Notes: generated by a model from the letters alone, not told the origin. DNA of 64,000 nt from Calycina herbarum (GCA_001414485.1 LLEY01000069.1:62001-126000), one strand, 5' to 3'. Counted from the stretch's first letter, positions 47,112 through 61,145 are shown. Translations and numbers: made by a program.

Positions 47112-47773
47112 ACGTGTTTTATAAGCGAGTCGTCTATATAAGCAGGTTGTCTACTTTCCTCGTTACGTACTATATACTACCTTTAAATTATAATAGCTTA
47201 ATACTATAACGTTTAATTACCTTCTTAAGAAGCTAATATTATTTTAGTAACCTAAGAACTTGAAAACAACGTGTTATTAACTAAACGAAGCGCTATAAAG
47301 ATTTACTATATTCCTTAAAATACTCTCTTCGATCGACGTGTTAGAAAGCTCTTATAACTCGATTACTAGCCTAATTCGAAAAAGCTTATAAAGCTAGAGA
47401 AGGAGGTAATAGTTAGATATATATTAGAGTTAGATTCGCGAGGGTTTTCGTCTATAAAGGATATAGTACGAGATATAGCTAATAATCTATTAAGAGAGTA
47501 CGACGGAAAGCCTATAGGTAGGAACTAGCTAGATAACTTTATAAAACGTATACCTAAGCTTAAAACTCGATAGAGTCGTTTATACGATTATTAGCGAGCT
47601 TTAACTAAGGATCTACGAGTTATTAACCTATAGTTTACGCTTATATAGTCTATTAAAGAGAAATATAGTATTTAAGATAAGGATATTTATAACTTTAACA
47701 AAAGTAGCTTTATAATAGGAGTTATTTCGTCTTAACTTGTTATTATAAGCTTAGAAACGCGTAGGAAGCGAAA
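47112..47773 (+). mobile_element. Truncated second pogo-like copy
   Basis: Starts TA then ACGTGTTTTATAAGCGAG, like the first copy, and stays alignable with it through the transposase N-terminal half (for example CTAGAGAAGGAGG and CGTCTATAAAGGATATA). It ends where the Gypsy-type LTR begins. The missing right half is not found beyond the Gypsy unit. Confidence 0.82.
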
Positions 47774-48228
47774 TGTTACAAATCACGTTTTACGTAATAA
47801 GTAGTTCAGACGGCGCTCTAATAGAACAAGGTACAACGTCTAGGAAATAGAAGGTAACATAGGAGGGAATCTGTAATATAGAAGAGTATTTAGGAATTCT
47901 AGGATCTCACTGTTGGAAGTTGGTTGTAATCACGTGACCAGGAAGGGTAAGCGACATAGCCGACGAGTCGACTATGTCGGCTATAGTCGAGCAGATCGAC
48001 TATAGCAGCTAGAGGATACGAAAGCTCTATATAGAACTAGCACGTCTGCTATTAGTTAGGAGCTTCGTGTTTAACTTTAGTTATTAATCTTATTATCTTA
48101 TTTAATATCTTTGATATAAATAACGAGTTTACTTCTAAGTAAACAACCCGGCGTATCTATACTTCTTACCTATATACTAACCTTTAAGACTTAGTTACCT
48201 TTGTTTAGTTTATTTAAGTTTTGTTATA
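47774..48228 (+). repeat. Gypsy 5' LTR (copy A, 455 bp)
   Basis: The 3' half, with GGAGCTTCGTGTTTAACTTT and AACGAGTTTACTTCTAAG, recurs in copies near 61.2, 62.5 and 63.6 kb. The U3 part contains a hairpin-prone block (GTCGACTATGTCGGC and neighbours) not shared with the other copies. Confidence 0.85.
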
Positions 48229-48246
48229 CTTTGAGAACCTGCTTAG
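48229..48246 (+). other. Candidate primer-binding region after 5' LTR
   Basis: CTTTGAGAACCTGCTTAG directly follows the LTR end. The reversed Gypsy copy has the near-identical CTTTAAGTACCTGCTTAG at the same place (complement of 62374-62391), which fixes the LTR boundary. The matching tRNA is not identified. Confidence 0.5.
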
Positions 48247-48289
48247 AAGTTCAGTCGCTATAGCCCTAGTAACCCCTATAGTAGCTAGC

Positions 48290-51200
48290 TCGAATACTAG
48301 TTAAGTTAACGTCGTAGGAATATCTAGAAGTACGACTAGAAAGACATCTACTAGTATATAATTAACTAGGAACGATGACAATGTTAGTATACTAGACGCT
48401 CCCGAGCCTTATAAGGTTAAAGTACTTAAATCTATTAAAGTTAAGATATTAGATATATATTATAGAAAGCGAAAGGAACTTAACTCGTTCCTTCTTTAGA
48501 TAAATATCTACTTTAACTTTAACTCTAATAAGTTCGAAGGTAATTATAATTTATAAACTATCTTTGCTATCTCCTATCTTAGGGGATTAGTATTAGAATA
48601 GGCCTAGCTATACTTAGAGGACTTCTTTAAGAATAAGAATAAAGATAGAAAGATAGAATTAACTAAGATTATATTTAAATCTTAGAAAGGATTTAAAACA
48701 ATTATTAGAAAAGTCTTTAGAGACTTTGATATAATCTAAATAGCTATATATAAGCTTTTAGAATTATACTAGACTAGATTAGTAATAGATTATACTAATG
48801 AATTTTAACGTTATAGAATAAGATTAGAATAGAATACGATCGCTCTTATAGAACTCTTTTATAAAGGATTAAAGATATATATCTATAAGGAAATAGCTAA
48901 GTAAAACATATAATTCTTAACTATTATAAGTATAATTAAGGAAGTTATATAACTAAACAACTACCTATATGAATTTAGAAAGAGTAACTCTAGGTATAGA
49001 GAAAAGAGTAAAGGGTTAGAAAAGTAGAAGTATTCTTATACTAATAAATATAGTAAGGAGGTAAACGCTATATAGAAGAAAACCTTTCTAAAGAAAGGAG
49101 GACTTTTCTAGAAGAAGTAAAATCATCGACGTAAGTAGAACTTATATTATAATTATAGCCTTCTAGGTTATAGAGTAAATAAGTATAGTAAGAAGAAAGA
49201 CTTTAAGAGAAAGAAATAAATTAATACTACTATTTAATAATAGATAGCCTTAACTAATTATATTAAACTTATAAATAAGGAGCTTAAGGTATTAAGATAT
49301 AGAACCTAGATTAAAAATAATAAAGGAATTAGTAGTATATAAGATACTAATAATAATAAGGATCTACTTCTTAAAGAATATTATAATATATAATTAGTAA
49401 TAGAATTTAAGTAACCTCTTTAAATAGAATATAAATCACTACTATTAACTAGTTCTTTAGAGATATTAGATTTATCTTCTAGTTTAGAAGAAGAAATAAG
49501 AAATAGAGACTCTAAAGTTAGAGAAACTTAGGCTTTCCTTAGAACCTTTAAATAAAGAAATTAATAAGTATATATTAATAACTAGAAACTAGACTTCTAG
49601 AGTCCTTATATAACGTAGGGAGTTAATCTAACTATTTTAATAATATATATAGTTATAAGAAATAACTCTAAAATAATAACTCTAGTTAGCCTAATTACTA
49701 GGTAAGAAACTATTAAAGATAAAGAACCTATATATACCTAACCATAAGTTAAGTGATCTACTTATCCTAAGATTAGAGATATATAGAAGGTATATAATAT
49801 TTTAAAGGAAACTAGTACGTAGACGTAGTAAGTTCTAACAGGATTTAAAAGACGAATTAAAACCCCCTTTTATAGAACAGTATCTAAAGACATTATACTA
49901 AAAGAATTTAAGTAATATATTATAGTTATATTAATTAGAAAGGATAGAATAGTATTTAGAGAATATAGTTTGCTAAAGTTATTTAGTATACTATTCTAGA
50001 AGTAAAAGAAGCTTAATATTACTAAATAGGCTAAAACAGAACTAGAAGAATTTTACTATCCTCTAGTAAGAGAACTATAGTTTATAGAAATAGTTTAAGA
50101 AATAATAGTATAATAGATATAATATAAACTAAGTCTAACCTTAGATTAGTTATTATAGAAACAGTTCAAAAGAATCTTACTAGAACCTACTAGAATAGTA
50201 GAATATTATTAGATATACGAAGTAGTATTATTAGATAATAAAGGAGTAGTATTCTTTCCTTAGTCTTAGATTTAAGTAGTTAAGGAAAAGAACTTAAGAG
50301 ACTATATATTTAAGGTTTACTATATAAAACTAGAGATAAGTATACTAGAGACTACTTTAGATTATCTATATATAAAAGAGCTATAGTTTATAGAAGCTAT
50401 TATAGAAACCAGTTATAAATAAGTCTAATATAATTATAAATAAATACTAAAATAATTTATAAGAGGAATTCCTAAGATAATAGAAATCCTAGAATATAGA
50501 TTAATATATAAGGTAGTATATACTAATAAGGAAAGAGTAAGATTCTTTCTATAGTATAAGGATAAGGAAAGACAAAATTATAATTATAAAAATTAATCTT
50601 TCAAAGTCTAATATATTAAAGCAAAGTTAGATACTACTTTAAAAGAAAGACAGTTAATAATAACTATAGAAATAAGAAAGAAGAAGTTATAAGTTATAAT
50701 AGACTTAGGAGTAATAAGTAACTTTATCTCTCTAATAGCTCGAGAGAAGCTAAACGTTCTAATTAAAGAGATAAGACTATATTAACTAGGAGTAGTTAAT
50801 AGAATAGATATTATATATTAAAATAGGATTATTAATTAGTAAACTATTCTAATAAAAATTAATATTAAAAGATACTACTTAGATATATAATTTAATATTA
50901 TTAAAATAGGAAGTAAGAAAGTAATACTTAGTATACTATAGATTTAGGAATATAATCTAGAAATCGACTAGAAAGCTAGAATAATAACTTTTAGTCGATA
51001 TAAATATAAGAGTTCGTATTTATAACTTTAAGGCTAGAATAAGGTTAGTACTACCTCTTCTAAAGTACTAGAACACCTTGCCTAGGGTCCTCTATAGGTT
51101 AGTAAGGAAGCTAATAATAAAATACCTATATAGTATAGAGAATTTAAAACTTTGTTCAAAAACTTAGAAGACTTATAAGCTTTACTAGAACATTGCTTAT

Positions 51201-53750
51201 AAGATTATAAGATTAAATTAAAAGAGGGTTATTACCTCTTAAAATAGAAGCTTCGGTTATATAACTAGAAAAGTCTATAGAGAATAGAAAGTTATATAAA
51301 GGAAGGTATTAAGAAGAGATATATTAGAAGATCTAAGTTACTAATTACCTTAAATATACTTATTATTAAGAAGAAAGATAACCTAGAAGAGAGAGTATAT
51401 ATTGATTATTAGAAAGTAAATTACGCTATAGTTAAGGACGTTTATCTACTACTACTTAGCTAATACTTGTAGAATAAGTTAGGTAAGGTAGTATAATTTA
51501 TGAAATTAGATTAATAAAACGCTTATAGACTTATATAAATAAAAGCTAGAGACGAATAGAAGATAGTATTTACCTTATTATTAGGCCTTTATAAATATAT
51601 AGTTATACTATTTAGACTTTATAATATACTAGCTATATATTAAAGATAAAATAATAATATTTTAAGAGATCTTCTAAGAGTAATAGTAATCTATTACCTA
51701 GATAATATCCTAATCTTCTTAGAAAAAGAAGAAGAATATAAGAGATATATTAAAGAAGTTTTATAATAACTTATAAAAGTAAACTCTTAGTTAAAACTCT
51801 TGAAATATAAGTTTAAAGTAACTTAGACACTTTTCCTAAGATAGGTATTTAGCTTAGGAAAAATAGAAATAGATCTAGTAAAGATTTAAAACATCTTAAA
51901 CTAGAAATTACTAGAGAATATAAAAGATATATAGTTCTTTCTTAGATTTATAAACTTTTACTATCTATTTATATAAGACTATATAAAGATTACTAAACTA
52001 ATAATAGTACTAGTTAAGAAAGCTATTAAATTTATTTAGAGTAAATAAGCTAAAGACGCTTTTTAAAAGATTAAAGTAAGGTTTATAGAAAAACCTATTC
52101 TATATAACTTTAATATAAAAAAACTAAGTATAATTAAAATAGATACCTTAGATATATTAGTAGGTATAAGTTATCTATAACTAAATAAAAAGGGAAAACT
52201 TATATCTATTATATATTATTCTAGAACATTTAACCTAGTATAATAAAACTATAGTATATTTAATAAAGAGTTACTTATTATAATATTAGCTTTAGAATAC
52301 TAGAGAATTTATTTATAGCTAGTAAAACACCTAGTTATAGTTTTATCTAACTATAAAAACCTTAAGACGTTTATAATAACTAAGAAACTTATAATAAGAT
52401 AATTAGCTAAATAGTTAAAGATATTAAGAAGATTTAATATTATTATTTAATATATAAGAGAAATAAAGAGTATAAGAAGATTACGATTCTAAAAACTCTT
52501 AAGAATAGAGACTTAGTACCTACTATATACGAAATAGTAGTAATAAATAATATTTAGATAAATAAAATTTAAAATATATATAAAGGTTATAACTAGTATA
52601 TAAAAGGGAAATTATAGGTCCTTAGCTTATATATAAAGGAATTTATATAAGAATACTATACTATGCCTACTTATAGCTACTAAGGAATTTATAGAACTCT
52701 TTAGAAGATAAGATAATACTACTATATTAATCAATTATCTACGATAGTTAAGGAAGTAATAGTAGAATATAATATCTATACTACGAATAAGACTTCCTAC
52801 TATACTTCTTATAGACAGATAAACACTACTCTAATACTATAGATATCTTAGAAATTAATATCTATAGATTTTATTATTAAATTACTAAAATCTAAAGATC
52901 TAATAATAGGAGTTAAGTATAACTTAATTCTAGTTATTATAGAACGACTTATAAAATATATAATTTTAGTAGTATATATAGAGTTAAGTATAGCTAAGGA
53001 ATTAGTATTCGTATTCTTTAGAGAAGTAGTCTTAAGATATAGACTACCTAAAGAGATACTCTTAGATAGAGACAAGCTCTTTATCTTAAAATTTTAGATT
53101 ACTTTTATAAAACGATTAGATGTAAAAAGAAAGCTTTTAATAGCCTTTTACCTCTAAACAAATAGAGGAAACAAATATATAAACTAAGTAGTAGAAATAT
53201 ACCTTTATTATTATATAAACTACTAGTAAAACAACTAGGTAGAACTGCTACTCTTAGCATAGTTTGCTTATAATAGTTTAGTAATAGAAATAATACTTGT
53301 TATACTATTCTATACTAACTTTAGATATAAATTATTAGTATATTAAGAACTACTATCTACGACTATTAATAACTAGCTTACTTATATTTAGGTCTTAAAA
53401 ATCAAGGGATTATATAAGGAACTTATAGAAGATTTATAGTTTATTATAGAAAGAAACGCGTACTACTATAACAAACGACGTAGTTAGAAGCTAATACTAA
53501 AAGAAGAGGATAAAGTCTACTTAGTATAAAAAAATATTAATATAAAAAGACTAAGTAATAAATTAGATTATAAAAAACTTAGACTCTTTAAAATTAAATA
53601 TATTAAAAGGCTTTTAAATTATAAATTAGTACTACTAAAAATAATAAACATCTATCTAGTATTCTATATATCCCTACTTAAACTAGTACTACTAAGAGTA
53701 CTACTAGCCCTATTTATAGAAATTTAACTAGTTAATCTAAATACTAAATA
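48290..53750 (+). pseudogene. Gypsy gag-pol remnant
   Basis: Gag-like sequence lies at about 48390-48800 (YLRGLVLE, YLEDFF). A zinc knuckle at 49145-49186 has all three Cys and the His read as Tyr. Protease remnant IIDLGVISNFIS is near 50697-50735. Reverse transcriptase appears at 51350-51720 (IIKKKDNLEERVYIDY, then YLDN at 51695-51706 where YLDD is expected). RNase H is near 52140-52460 and integrase near 52600-53700 (MDFI-like region read ISIDFII). Dozens of TAA/TAG stops interrupt the frame, and most can be read as C-to-T or G-to-A changes. Limits are approximate. Confidence 0.8.
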
Positions 53751-53869
53751 TAAAGTTAAAAGAATTCTTAACTATAGAATTATTAGAAGTAAGATTAAGT
53801 ACTTAATTAAATAGTTAGATTACCTACACTTAGAAAATACTTAAGAGCTAAAAAGTAATCTTAACTATT

Positions 53870-54567
53870 ATCTAAGAAACTTCGGAAGTTCTACTACTAA
53901 AACCTAAGGTTATCTATATCTCGTAGTTAGAAGGGAAAGCTTCGAGGAAAGCTGAATTAAGGGTCGGCTTAGTAATAAAAGCGGGGTCGCTGAAAGAAGA
54001 AGGAGCCGCTAGCTAGGCGATCTCTAATTCCCTCTCTTCTTTCTCCTTCTCTACTCTTTCCTTCTTATTAGCTTTATTAAGCTCTTATAAGTTAGTAAGA
54101 CTACGATAGAGTATTTCTTACTCCCGCTTCGTAAGGAAGTGTTATTGTTTTCGTAAGCGAAGGATTTTCTATATAGCTTCTTCTTAAACCTTATAAGCTG
54201 TCTCTTCTTCCTATTATAACCGCTACTTCTAAGTATTAATAGATTTCTACTTAAAAATTAAAGATATTCGATTTTATAATTCGATATTATAAGATTTGCT
54301 CTTCCTAGTATACTTGGAGTATTTAGAACTACTAGGAATACTAACGTATTAATAACTAGTTTTCGTATTTATATAACAAGTATAAGGAATTATTTCATAT
54401 CTTAAACGTTCGATTTAAAGAGTATTAAGAGTTCTATATTATTTAAGCTTGTCTTTTAAGAGAGGTGTTAACGATATAATAGGAACTAGAGAGGCTGCTA
54501 GCCTCTTAACGATATTTTCTTAGGCTATACTTAAGTATAGAGACACGCTAGTCTAAGAAGAGAATAG
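53870..54567. other. Gypsy 3' internal region before second LTR
   Basis: Less AT-rich than the pol part, with CT-rich stretches near 54024-54065 and a CCCGCTTCG segment. No coding motif recognised; probably the 3' non-coding part of the element. Confidence 0.5.
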
Positions 54568-54816
54568 TATTACGAACCACGGTTACGTAGTAAGTAGTCT
54601 AGACAGCGTTCTAATAGGATAAGGTATAATATCTAGGAAGAGAAGGTAATATACGAGGAAATTAGTAATACGAAGAATATTAGAGATTTTAGAATCTTAC
54701 TATTATAGTAATATTAGAAGTTACATATAGTTATATAACATAATCGCCTACATCGCTCTAATCGCCTTAATCGCGAGTAACGCGAGCGACGCGAGCGATA
54801 TAAGCGATGTATTTAG
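54568..54816 (+). repeat. Gypsy-type LTR, left half (copy E)
   Basis: Begins TATTACGAACCACG, the RIP form of TGTTAC. The U3 part has CGCGAGTAACGCGAGCGACG short repeats. Broken at TTTAG by the Copia element and resumed at 61151. Confidence 0.82.
54812..54816. repeat. Target-site duplication of Copia element (left)
   Basis: TTTAG directly before the Copia LTR; repeated at 61146-61150. Five bp is the normal length for Copia integrases. Confidence 0.85.
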
Positions 54817-54986
54817 TATTAGTATAACTTGGTTATAAATCTGTCTGGTTATATATACGTATTATATTCTCTGTTACTATTCTAGGTACTCGAAGTACGA
54901 CTATTTATGCTTGTGCTAGCGTGGTACTAGCGTGCTAGTTACGTGGATAGATATGAGTTAGAGGCTTATTTACCTATATAACAACA
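54817..54986 (-). repeat. Copia 3' LTR (170 bp)
   Basis: Aligns without gaps to 60976-61145. About a dozen differences are seen and all are transitions (for example TATTAG against TGTTAG). Confidence 0.88.
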
Positions 54987-54989
54987 CTG

Positions 54990-57900
54990 GTAACTTCCTA
55001 AAAGGTAGTAGTCTTCTATAACAAGAGCGTAGTACTTAAATCAGTTATATTAATCTATCTATAATCTAACTAATTAAAATCCTCCCTTCGTATCCCTGAC
55101 TAATAAGAGCGCTCTATCTAGCGTCTTATTCTAGTAACAAATTCCCTTTACTTCTACTACCACCACTGTTGTTAATATCTCCTATAACTACTTCGTCTCT
55201 CTTAACCTATTCCGTGACTTTAATAGTAATCTTATTCGTATTAATTAGCCGGGTTAAAGCATCATAAGCTATAGCTTTGGTCATAGCGTCTACAGGATTA
55301 CTATCTCTATCGATCTATTTAACTTCTAATATCTTACGCCTTTTATAAGCTTATCTTAGATATATAATATCGATTATTAAACGCTTCTCCTTAGTAGTGC
55401 CAAGCTTTACCAGATACTCGTAAACACCCTTAGAGTCGGTATAAATAACAAGTAGAATCTTAATCTTAAGCATCGATTCTATCATAGATTTAATAACTTC
55501 TGCTATATCGAAACCGTTGCTTAAAGCGTATAATTCAGCTGCTAGAATACTTCTAGTAACTCTCTTACACTTGGTAGAGGACTAATAGACAATGTTACTA
55601 TTGTTAGCAGCGTCGGCTAATATAATTACGTATCTAATCTAGGAAGTGTAATCGTTGTTATTCGCAAAGAAGGAATTAGTAAAAAGCATAAGCTTAAGCA
55701 AGGAATAATCTAAAGTAATAAACTTAAGTCTACGCTCTATATTCTCTATTTGCTACTATAGAACCTTGTTCAAAGCTTCAACGTCTTTTAGAAGTAGATC
55801 AGTCGACTAGGTAGTAAAAGACAGTATAAAGGCTGCTTCCGGTTATAATATAGTTATAAGGTAGGCTCCTTAAGCTCGCTATATAATAAATTAATCTCTT
55901 ATAGTAACGTTATAGCGTATATCCCCGTAAGAGCTCTTTAATTCGATCGATTTAGTACTTACTAGCTTAAGGTCCTTAGCGTAATCCTAGGTTAAAAGTA
56001 TCGATCTGTCTTTCTAGTATATAATAATACCTCTATTAAATTTCAAAGCGTAATCGACTATAAGCTCTTCTCTTTCCTTAGCGTCGAACTTAGCTTCCTT
56101 TCTCTTAGCATCTTCTTCCTTAATAAAGGTGCTATCTCCTAAAATAAGTATATCGTTAGCTTATAATCTAATAATCCCAAAGTATCTAGTTTCATTTACT
56201 AATAGTAGATAAGGATCGAATATTAATTAGGTTATTCTAAGGAATTTAAGAAGGAATTTATAGTAAGTAGCGAACTAGTATAATCCAGCTTCTAGAATAC
56301 TATATAATAGTAGTAATATCTCGATTAATAATCTAATCTATTCTAGTATATCCTTTAGTAGTCGTATAAACTTTCAACAGTGTAGTTATAGCTTACTCTT
56401 AGACTAAGTATATACTTAGATAATATTATACAAAAGAAGGTTAAGATATAAATATAAAGCCGCGATAATAAGAATAATTCTTATACTTATATATTAAATC
56501 GTAGACGACTAAGTAAGTACTATCTTCTTAGCTAAATCATTCTATATATATACTATAAATTGTAACTTTTTAAAGGCTTTATCTATACCACGGAATTTAA
56601 CTTAGTCGATAAATCGTAAATTAAAAAGATCGGCGCTATCTAGTAACTTATCTAGAGTAATAAACTTTATTACACCTCTTTCGATTAATCTATTAATCTC
56701 TAGTCTATAGGAATTAGTATAATTCATATAAACTATACTATCGATCGATATAAATATCTTAATATCGAAGTCTCTAAAATCGTTAAGTTACTAGTAATCT
56801 TAAGGAATACCGTATATGTCGACAACGTATACTTTAGCTTCTTCTTCTTTAGCTAGCTTCTTTTAAGGTCTTCTACGTCCTCTCTTTAGTAGTAATTCTA
56901 TAAGTCTTTCTCCTAGATCGGTATCCTAGTCTTAACTATTACTTTATAATATTTCTAAAATTAAGGGCTCTAGCTCTTTAATAATTTCACTAAATCGAGG
57001 CTTTACTACTATAGATTAGAATCTTATACTACTATTTAGTATAATAACAACATCCTTATTTTCGATACTTAAAAGCTAATATAGTCCTATCTATTTACCC
57101 TTCTTATTTAGTATCTCTTTCTAAACCTATATGTTAGATCTAAGGGGTATATCCTTTAGGTGATTTAACAGTCTATTATAAGTATTAAGGGCGTTGTTAA
57201 CTTATCTCTTAGCATAGTACTTCGTAACTTCCTAAGAAGCTTGCTTAACTATATTAGCTCGTCTAATATTATTAGAAGAAGAGGCGTCCTATTAAGTCAT
57301 TTAAGAGTAAGCTCTAAATACTAGTATAGTAGGAACTAATCTATTCGATCTAGCTATGTCGTTGATAGCCTTAAATGCTATCTAAAGAGCTGTCTCTTTT
57401 ATAAGATCTAGATAGTCTTTGTATATTACTTAATATACTCGTCGTACTAGTCTATAGTATCGTTCGACGATTCTGACTAATTAGTATACTTCTACTAGAA
57501 TACTTTCTACTATACTTCTCGCGGCTCTTACGTATTTGTTAAATTCCTTGTTTACGAAGTTGGTTCTAGCATCTGTAGTAATAATATCTAAAGGTCCTAA
57601 ATAGACGTCTATCTAGCATTCCTTTAACTTATCCTAGACATGCTTTGCTTTCATAGTCTTTAACTATCTGCTAGCTTGAAAGCGAGTAGCTTCGTCTATA
57701 ATATATAGAACTACTTCTTTATTTATAAAGAATATATCAACGTATATCTGAAAGTTAAATATAATATTATTATATAAAGTAAATCGAAAGCGTTCTAAAG
57801 ACTTTCTATACTTCTGGTATAGCTTATAGTACTTTGTAAGGTGCTGTAGAATGTCGATATTAACGTCGTAGCTGGTATACTCGAGAAGTGTCTATAATTT

Positions 57901-60900
57901 TAGTATAGATAGATGTCTGAATCGCTTATATAAATAGCGTAACTCTTGCTTGCTTAAAAGATAAGGAAACTCTTAAATTATAGTAGATAAAGTGTTATCC
58001 TATATTATAAAAGGATAACCGAATCGTTATACGACTAAGACTTCGTATCTATTACTTATTATAAGAGTGTTACTAAGGTTATTAAATATAACTTCTAGTA
58101 TATCTATGTCGTTAAGGCAAAGTAGGAATAGCGTGTCTGTATATAGTACGTAGAATTCGATTAAACCGATTAGTATATCTACGAATATTAAGCTGATTAA
58201 AGTGCCTATTCTAACGCCGAATTTGATGTTAATCTTCTAGCTATTATAAATAAGAGTCTTTTTAATAGTATTAAATATAAGATACTAGTTATAACTAATA
58301 ATAGACTTCTTTATAGCTCCTATATTAATTATAATACTAAAGAACTTATTATAGTAATATCTCTTAGTACTAGGAACTAAAGTTAAGATTTCCCTATATA
58401 GAAGTAGTAGTAATCTACTACTAGCGTGTTCGTATACGGAGCTAGTTAAGTTATCTATAATATATTAAGCTTCTAAGATAACGATCTCTCTATACTTAGT
58501 AATATAATTCTTGATAATATCGTCTATATCGTCTTTAATAATTATTATAGCAATCTCTTTAGATATATTCTTATCCGGCTTAGTACCTTCGTATCCTATA
58601 AGATACTATCTATATCTGTAATAAGGGGGTGGCTTTCTATATCTCTTAGTATATCCGGACTTCTACTTATTCTCCTATTTGTCCTAACTTAGCTTAGAGT
58701 GATTCGTAGACTAATAATTAGGTTTTGTATATATTCTATACTTTAAATTAGGCGAGACATTTACTAGTTGAGTATTCGTATTTGACGTACTTGGCGTAGA
58801 CCGATTTGCGGATCTACGGAATCCTCTACGGAAGTTATTCCCTTTTAATCCTATATTCGTTCGTAATATTCGGTCTATAAGATTTACGTTAGTATTGTTA
58901 TCTTCCTTGTCGTCTTTAGCTACAAATACTTCTACTTTTGGATGTAGGTTCTGCTATATACTAAGTACTGATTTAATAGAATAGGTTATAGGTGAAAGCT
59001 TTAGCTTCTTTAATAGTTTTAACACTATGTAAGATGCCTCTTCGTATCTGTAACAAGCTAGAAGAAGCTTATTAGCGAATTCCTCTTCCTTATGTATATG
59101 TTTTAGAAGTCTATACTTAATCTGTTATAGTCTTTTGTATATCTTTTCAAAGACCTTAAGGATAGGCTTGTCTAGATACTTTCTCTTATATTCCTTAAGT
59201 GTAGTATTATTCTATTCTATTAAGGTGTTCTAGATGTAATTAAGGTTCTAGTATTGCTTCTTGAATTTGCTACAAAGTGTTTTAAAAGTAAGTTCGTTGA
59301 TAATATCGATAACTTTCGTATAATAAAATTCCTAGGCGTCTCTCTTAAGTATTATAGAAAAAGCCTTCTTATACGCCTTCTTTTAAAGTCTACACATCTA
59401 GTATTTATCTATAAACACTACTAGCTTAAGGTTAAGATTCTCTCCCTAGCCTCTAAACTTAATATTATTAGATATATATACTCTTATAAGGTTTCTAAGA
59501 GTATATTAATCTCCTTTCCCCTTTTATCTTTTGTTAACATCTCTGTCTTCTCTATTACTTCTATTATCTCTATTATCGTCTAAATCGCCCTCTTCGTTAT
59601 TATCTAGATCCTTGTAGTCTAATTCGTTAGAAGAGCTTTTAGAAGAAGAAGAAGAAGAAGAATCGTTAGAAGATTCTAGGTTATACTTTAACGATTTACC
59701 CTTCTTCTTTTCTCGCTTAGCTCTCTTAAGTGCCTCCAAAAGTAACTTCTTTATTATTAATTTATTACTTAATTTAGAAGGGGTCTTAGAAGAGGTCTTA
59801 GACAGTATCGATTTAGATGTTATCTTAGAAGCTAGAGTTACTAGTGCCTTCTTTACTAGTGTCTTTAAAGACTTTGATAGTATTACTAGAAGGACTAATT
59901 TACTCATCTTTCTTAACTTACTAGGTAATAGTATAATAGTATCTCCTTCGTTAATAAATTCCTTAATATTCAAAGGATCCTTATAAGAATTCTTTAAGCA
60001 CTATCTTAATTCCTTAGATAGAACCTCTCCCTTAGACTCAATCTTCTTAAGTTCCTCGTAAGATACTAGCGTCTTCTCCTCCTCTATCAAGGTGTTATAC
60101 AAAGCCTATGCCACTCTACTGCTTTCTCTTCTATAAAGATCTTCTACGTATATACCTCTTAATCAAAGGGTTCTTCGAAGACCGCTAGTATATTAAGTAG
60201 ATATAATCGTCTTAAAGTATTCAAGGTTCTATCCTTCAAAGTCTTCTTAAAAAGCCTCTTACAAAGCAGTGTCACATTCCTTTCCTACTTAGTATTCGTC
60301 TATACAATCTCGTATATAAGCGTTAAGAGTATCGCTATCTACGGTTTCTAAATCGGGCTTTTAACAGCCTTCTTCTGTTCCGGTTCCTTTAGTTACTATA
60401 GTATTATTAGGTGTTGATAGTCGTAGTATTCATAGTGTTAATAGTAGTATAATCCTAGTACTAAACGTAATCGAGATAGGAAAGGTCTAACAGTCGTGCT
60501 TCCTAGGATGCTTTACAGAATCCTACTACAAAAGGTCGGATAGCTTAAACGATAGCTAGTAGTCGACTTTCTTAAAGGTTCGAGGTAGTACTTTAGGTAA
60601 CTAGATTCCTTCTACTTCTTTTTAGTAAATCGAGAGTATAGGTGATTTACTTAACAAGTTAATATAAGTGAATCTATAAGACTTAGTTTACAAGTAAATA
60701 CAAAGGAGTCAAAGTAATAAGCGATTCCAAGTCCGTAATCTTAATACAAGGTAGATTCGTCTTAAAGGTTATACGTTATATAAATCCTAGGGTAAAGCGT
60801 AGAATAGTATACTTATACAATCAAATCTAAACGAGGTTAGAGGATTATATATAGTAGTAGGCTACGGCGTATAACAGTACCACTCTCAACGTTTAGTTAG

Positions 60901-60960
60901 CTAAAGACACTTAACTATAGTAAGTATAAGTAAGCTTATAACCAAGTAATCTAATCTACA
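54990..60960 (-). pseudogene. Copia gag-pol remnant
   Basis: On the minus strand, RNase H is clear at about 55480-55640 (CKRVTRSILAAELYALSNGF). The reverse transcriptase active site near 56140-56165 reads ANDILILGD where ADDI is expected; the changed codon is at 56155-56157. Integrase-like sequence lies near 57.2-58 kb. A decayed zinc knuckle is near 58600. A 149-codon stretch at 59524-59973 stays open in gag and is Lys- and Ser-rich with an acidic end. Other parts are full of stops. Confidence 0.78.
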
Positions 60961-60975
60961 TACGATACTAATCAG

Positions 60976-61145
60976 TGTTAGTATAACTTAGTTATAAATC
61001 TGTCTAGTTACATATACGTATTATATTCTCTATTACTATTCTAGGTACTCGAAGTACGACTATTTATGCTTGTGCTAGCGTGGTACTAGCGTGCTAGTCA
61101 CGTGGATAGATATAAGTCAGAGGCTCATTCACCTATATAACGACA
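60976..61145 (-). repeat. Copia 5' LTR (170 bp)
   Basis: Begins TGTTAG and ends ACGACA on the plus strand; less mutated than its partner at the ends. Confidence 0.88.

Larger units (their letters stand above)
54817..61145 (-). mobile_element. Copia-type LTR retrotransposon, minus orientation, nested in a Gypsy LTR
   Basis: Two 170-bp LTRs (54817-54986 and 60976-61145) bound a 6329-bp element. A 5-bp duplication TTTAG flanks it at 54812-54816 and 61146-61150. Coding runs on the minus strand with gag near 58.6-60 kb, integrase near 57-58 kb and reverse transcriptase/RNase H near 55.1-56.9 kb. Integrase before reverse transcriptase is the Copia order. It is the youngest clear layer of this nest because it splits a Gypsy LTR. 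Confidence 0.88.

Noticed and set aside
52848..53075. 75-codon minus-strand ORF
   Set aside because: Antisense to the Gypsy integrase remnant; a by-product of AT-rich RIP-affected sequence.
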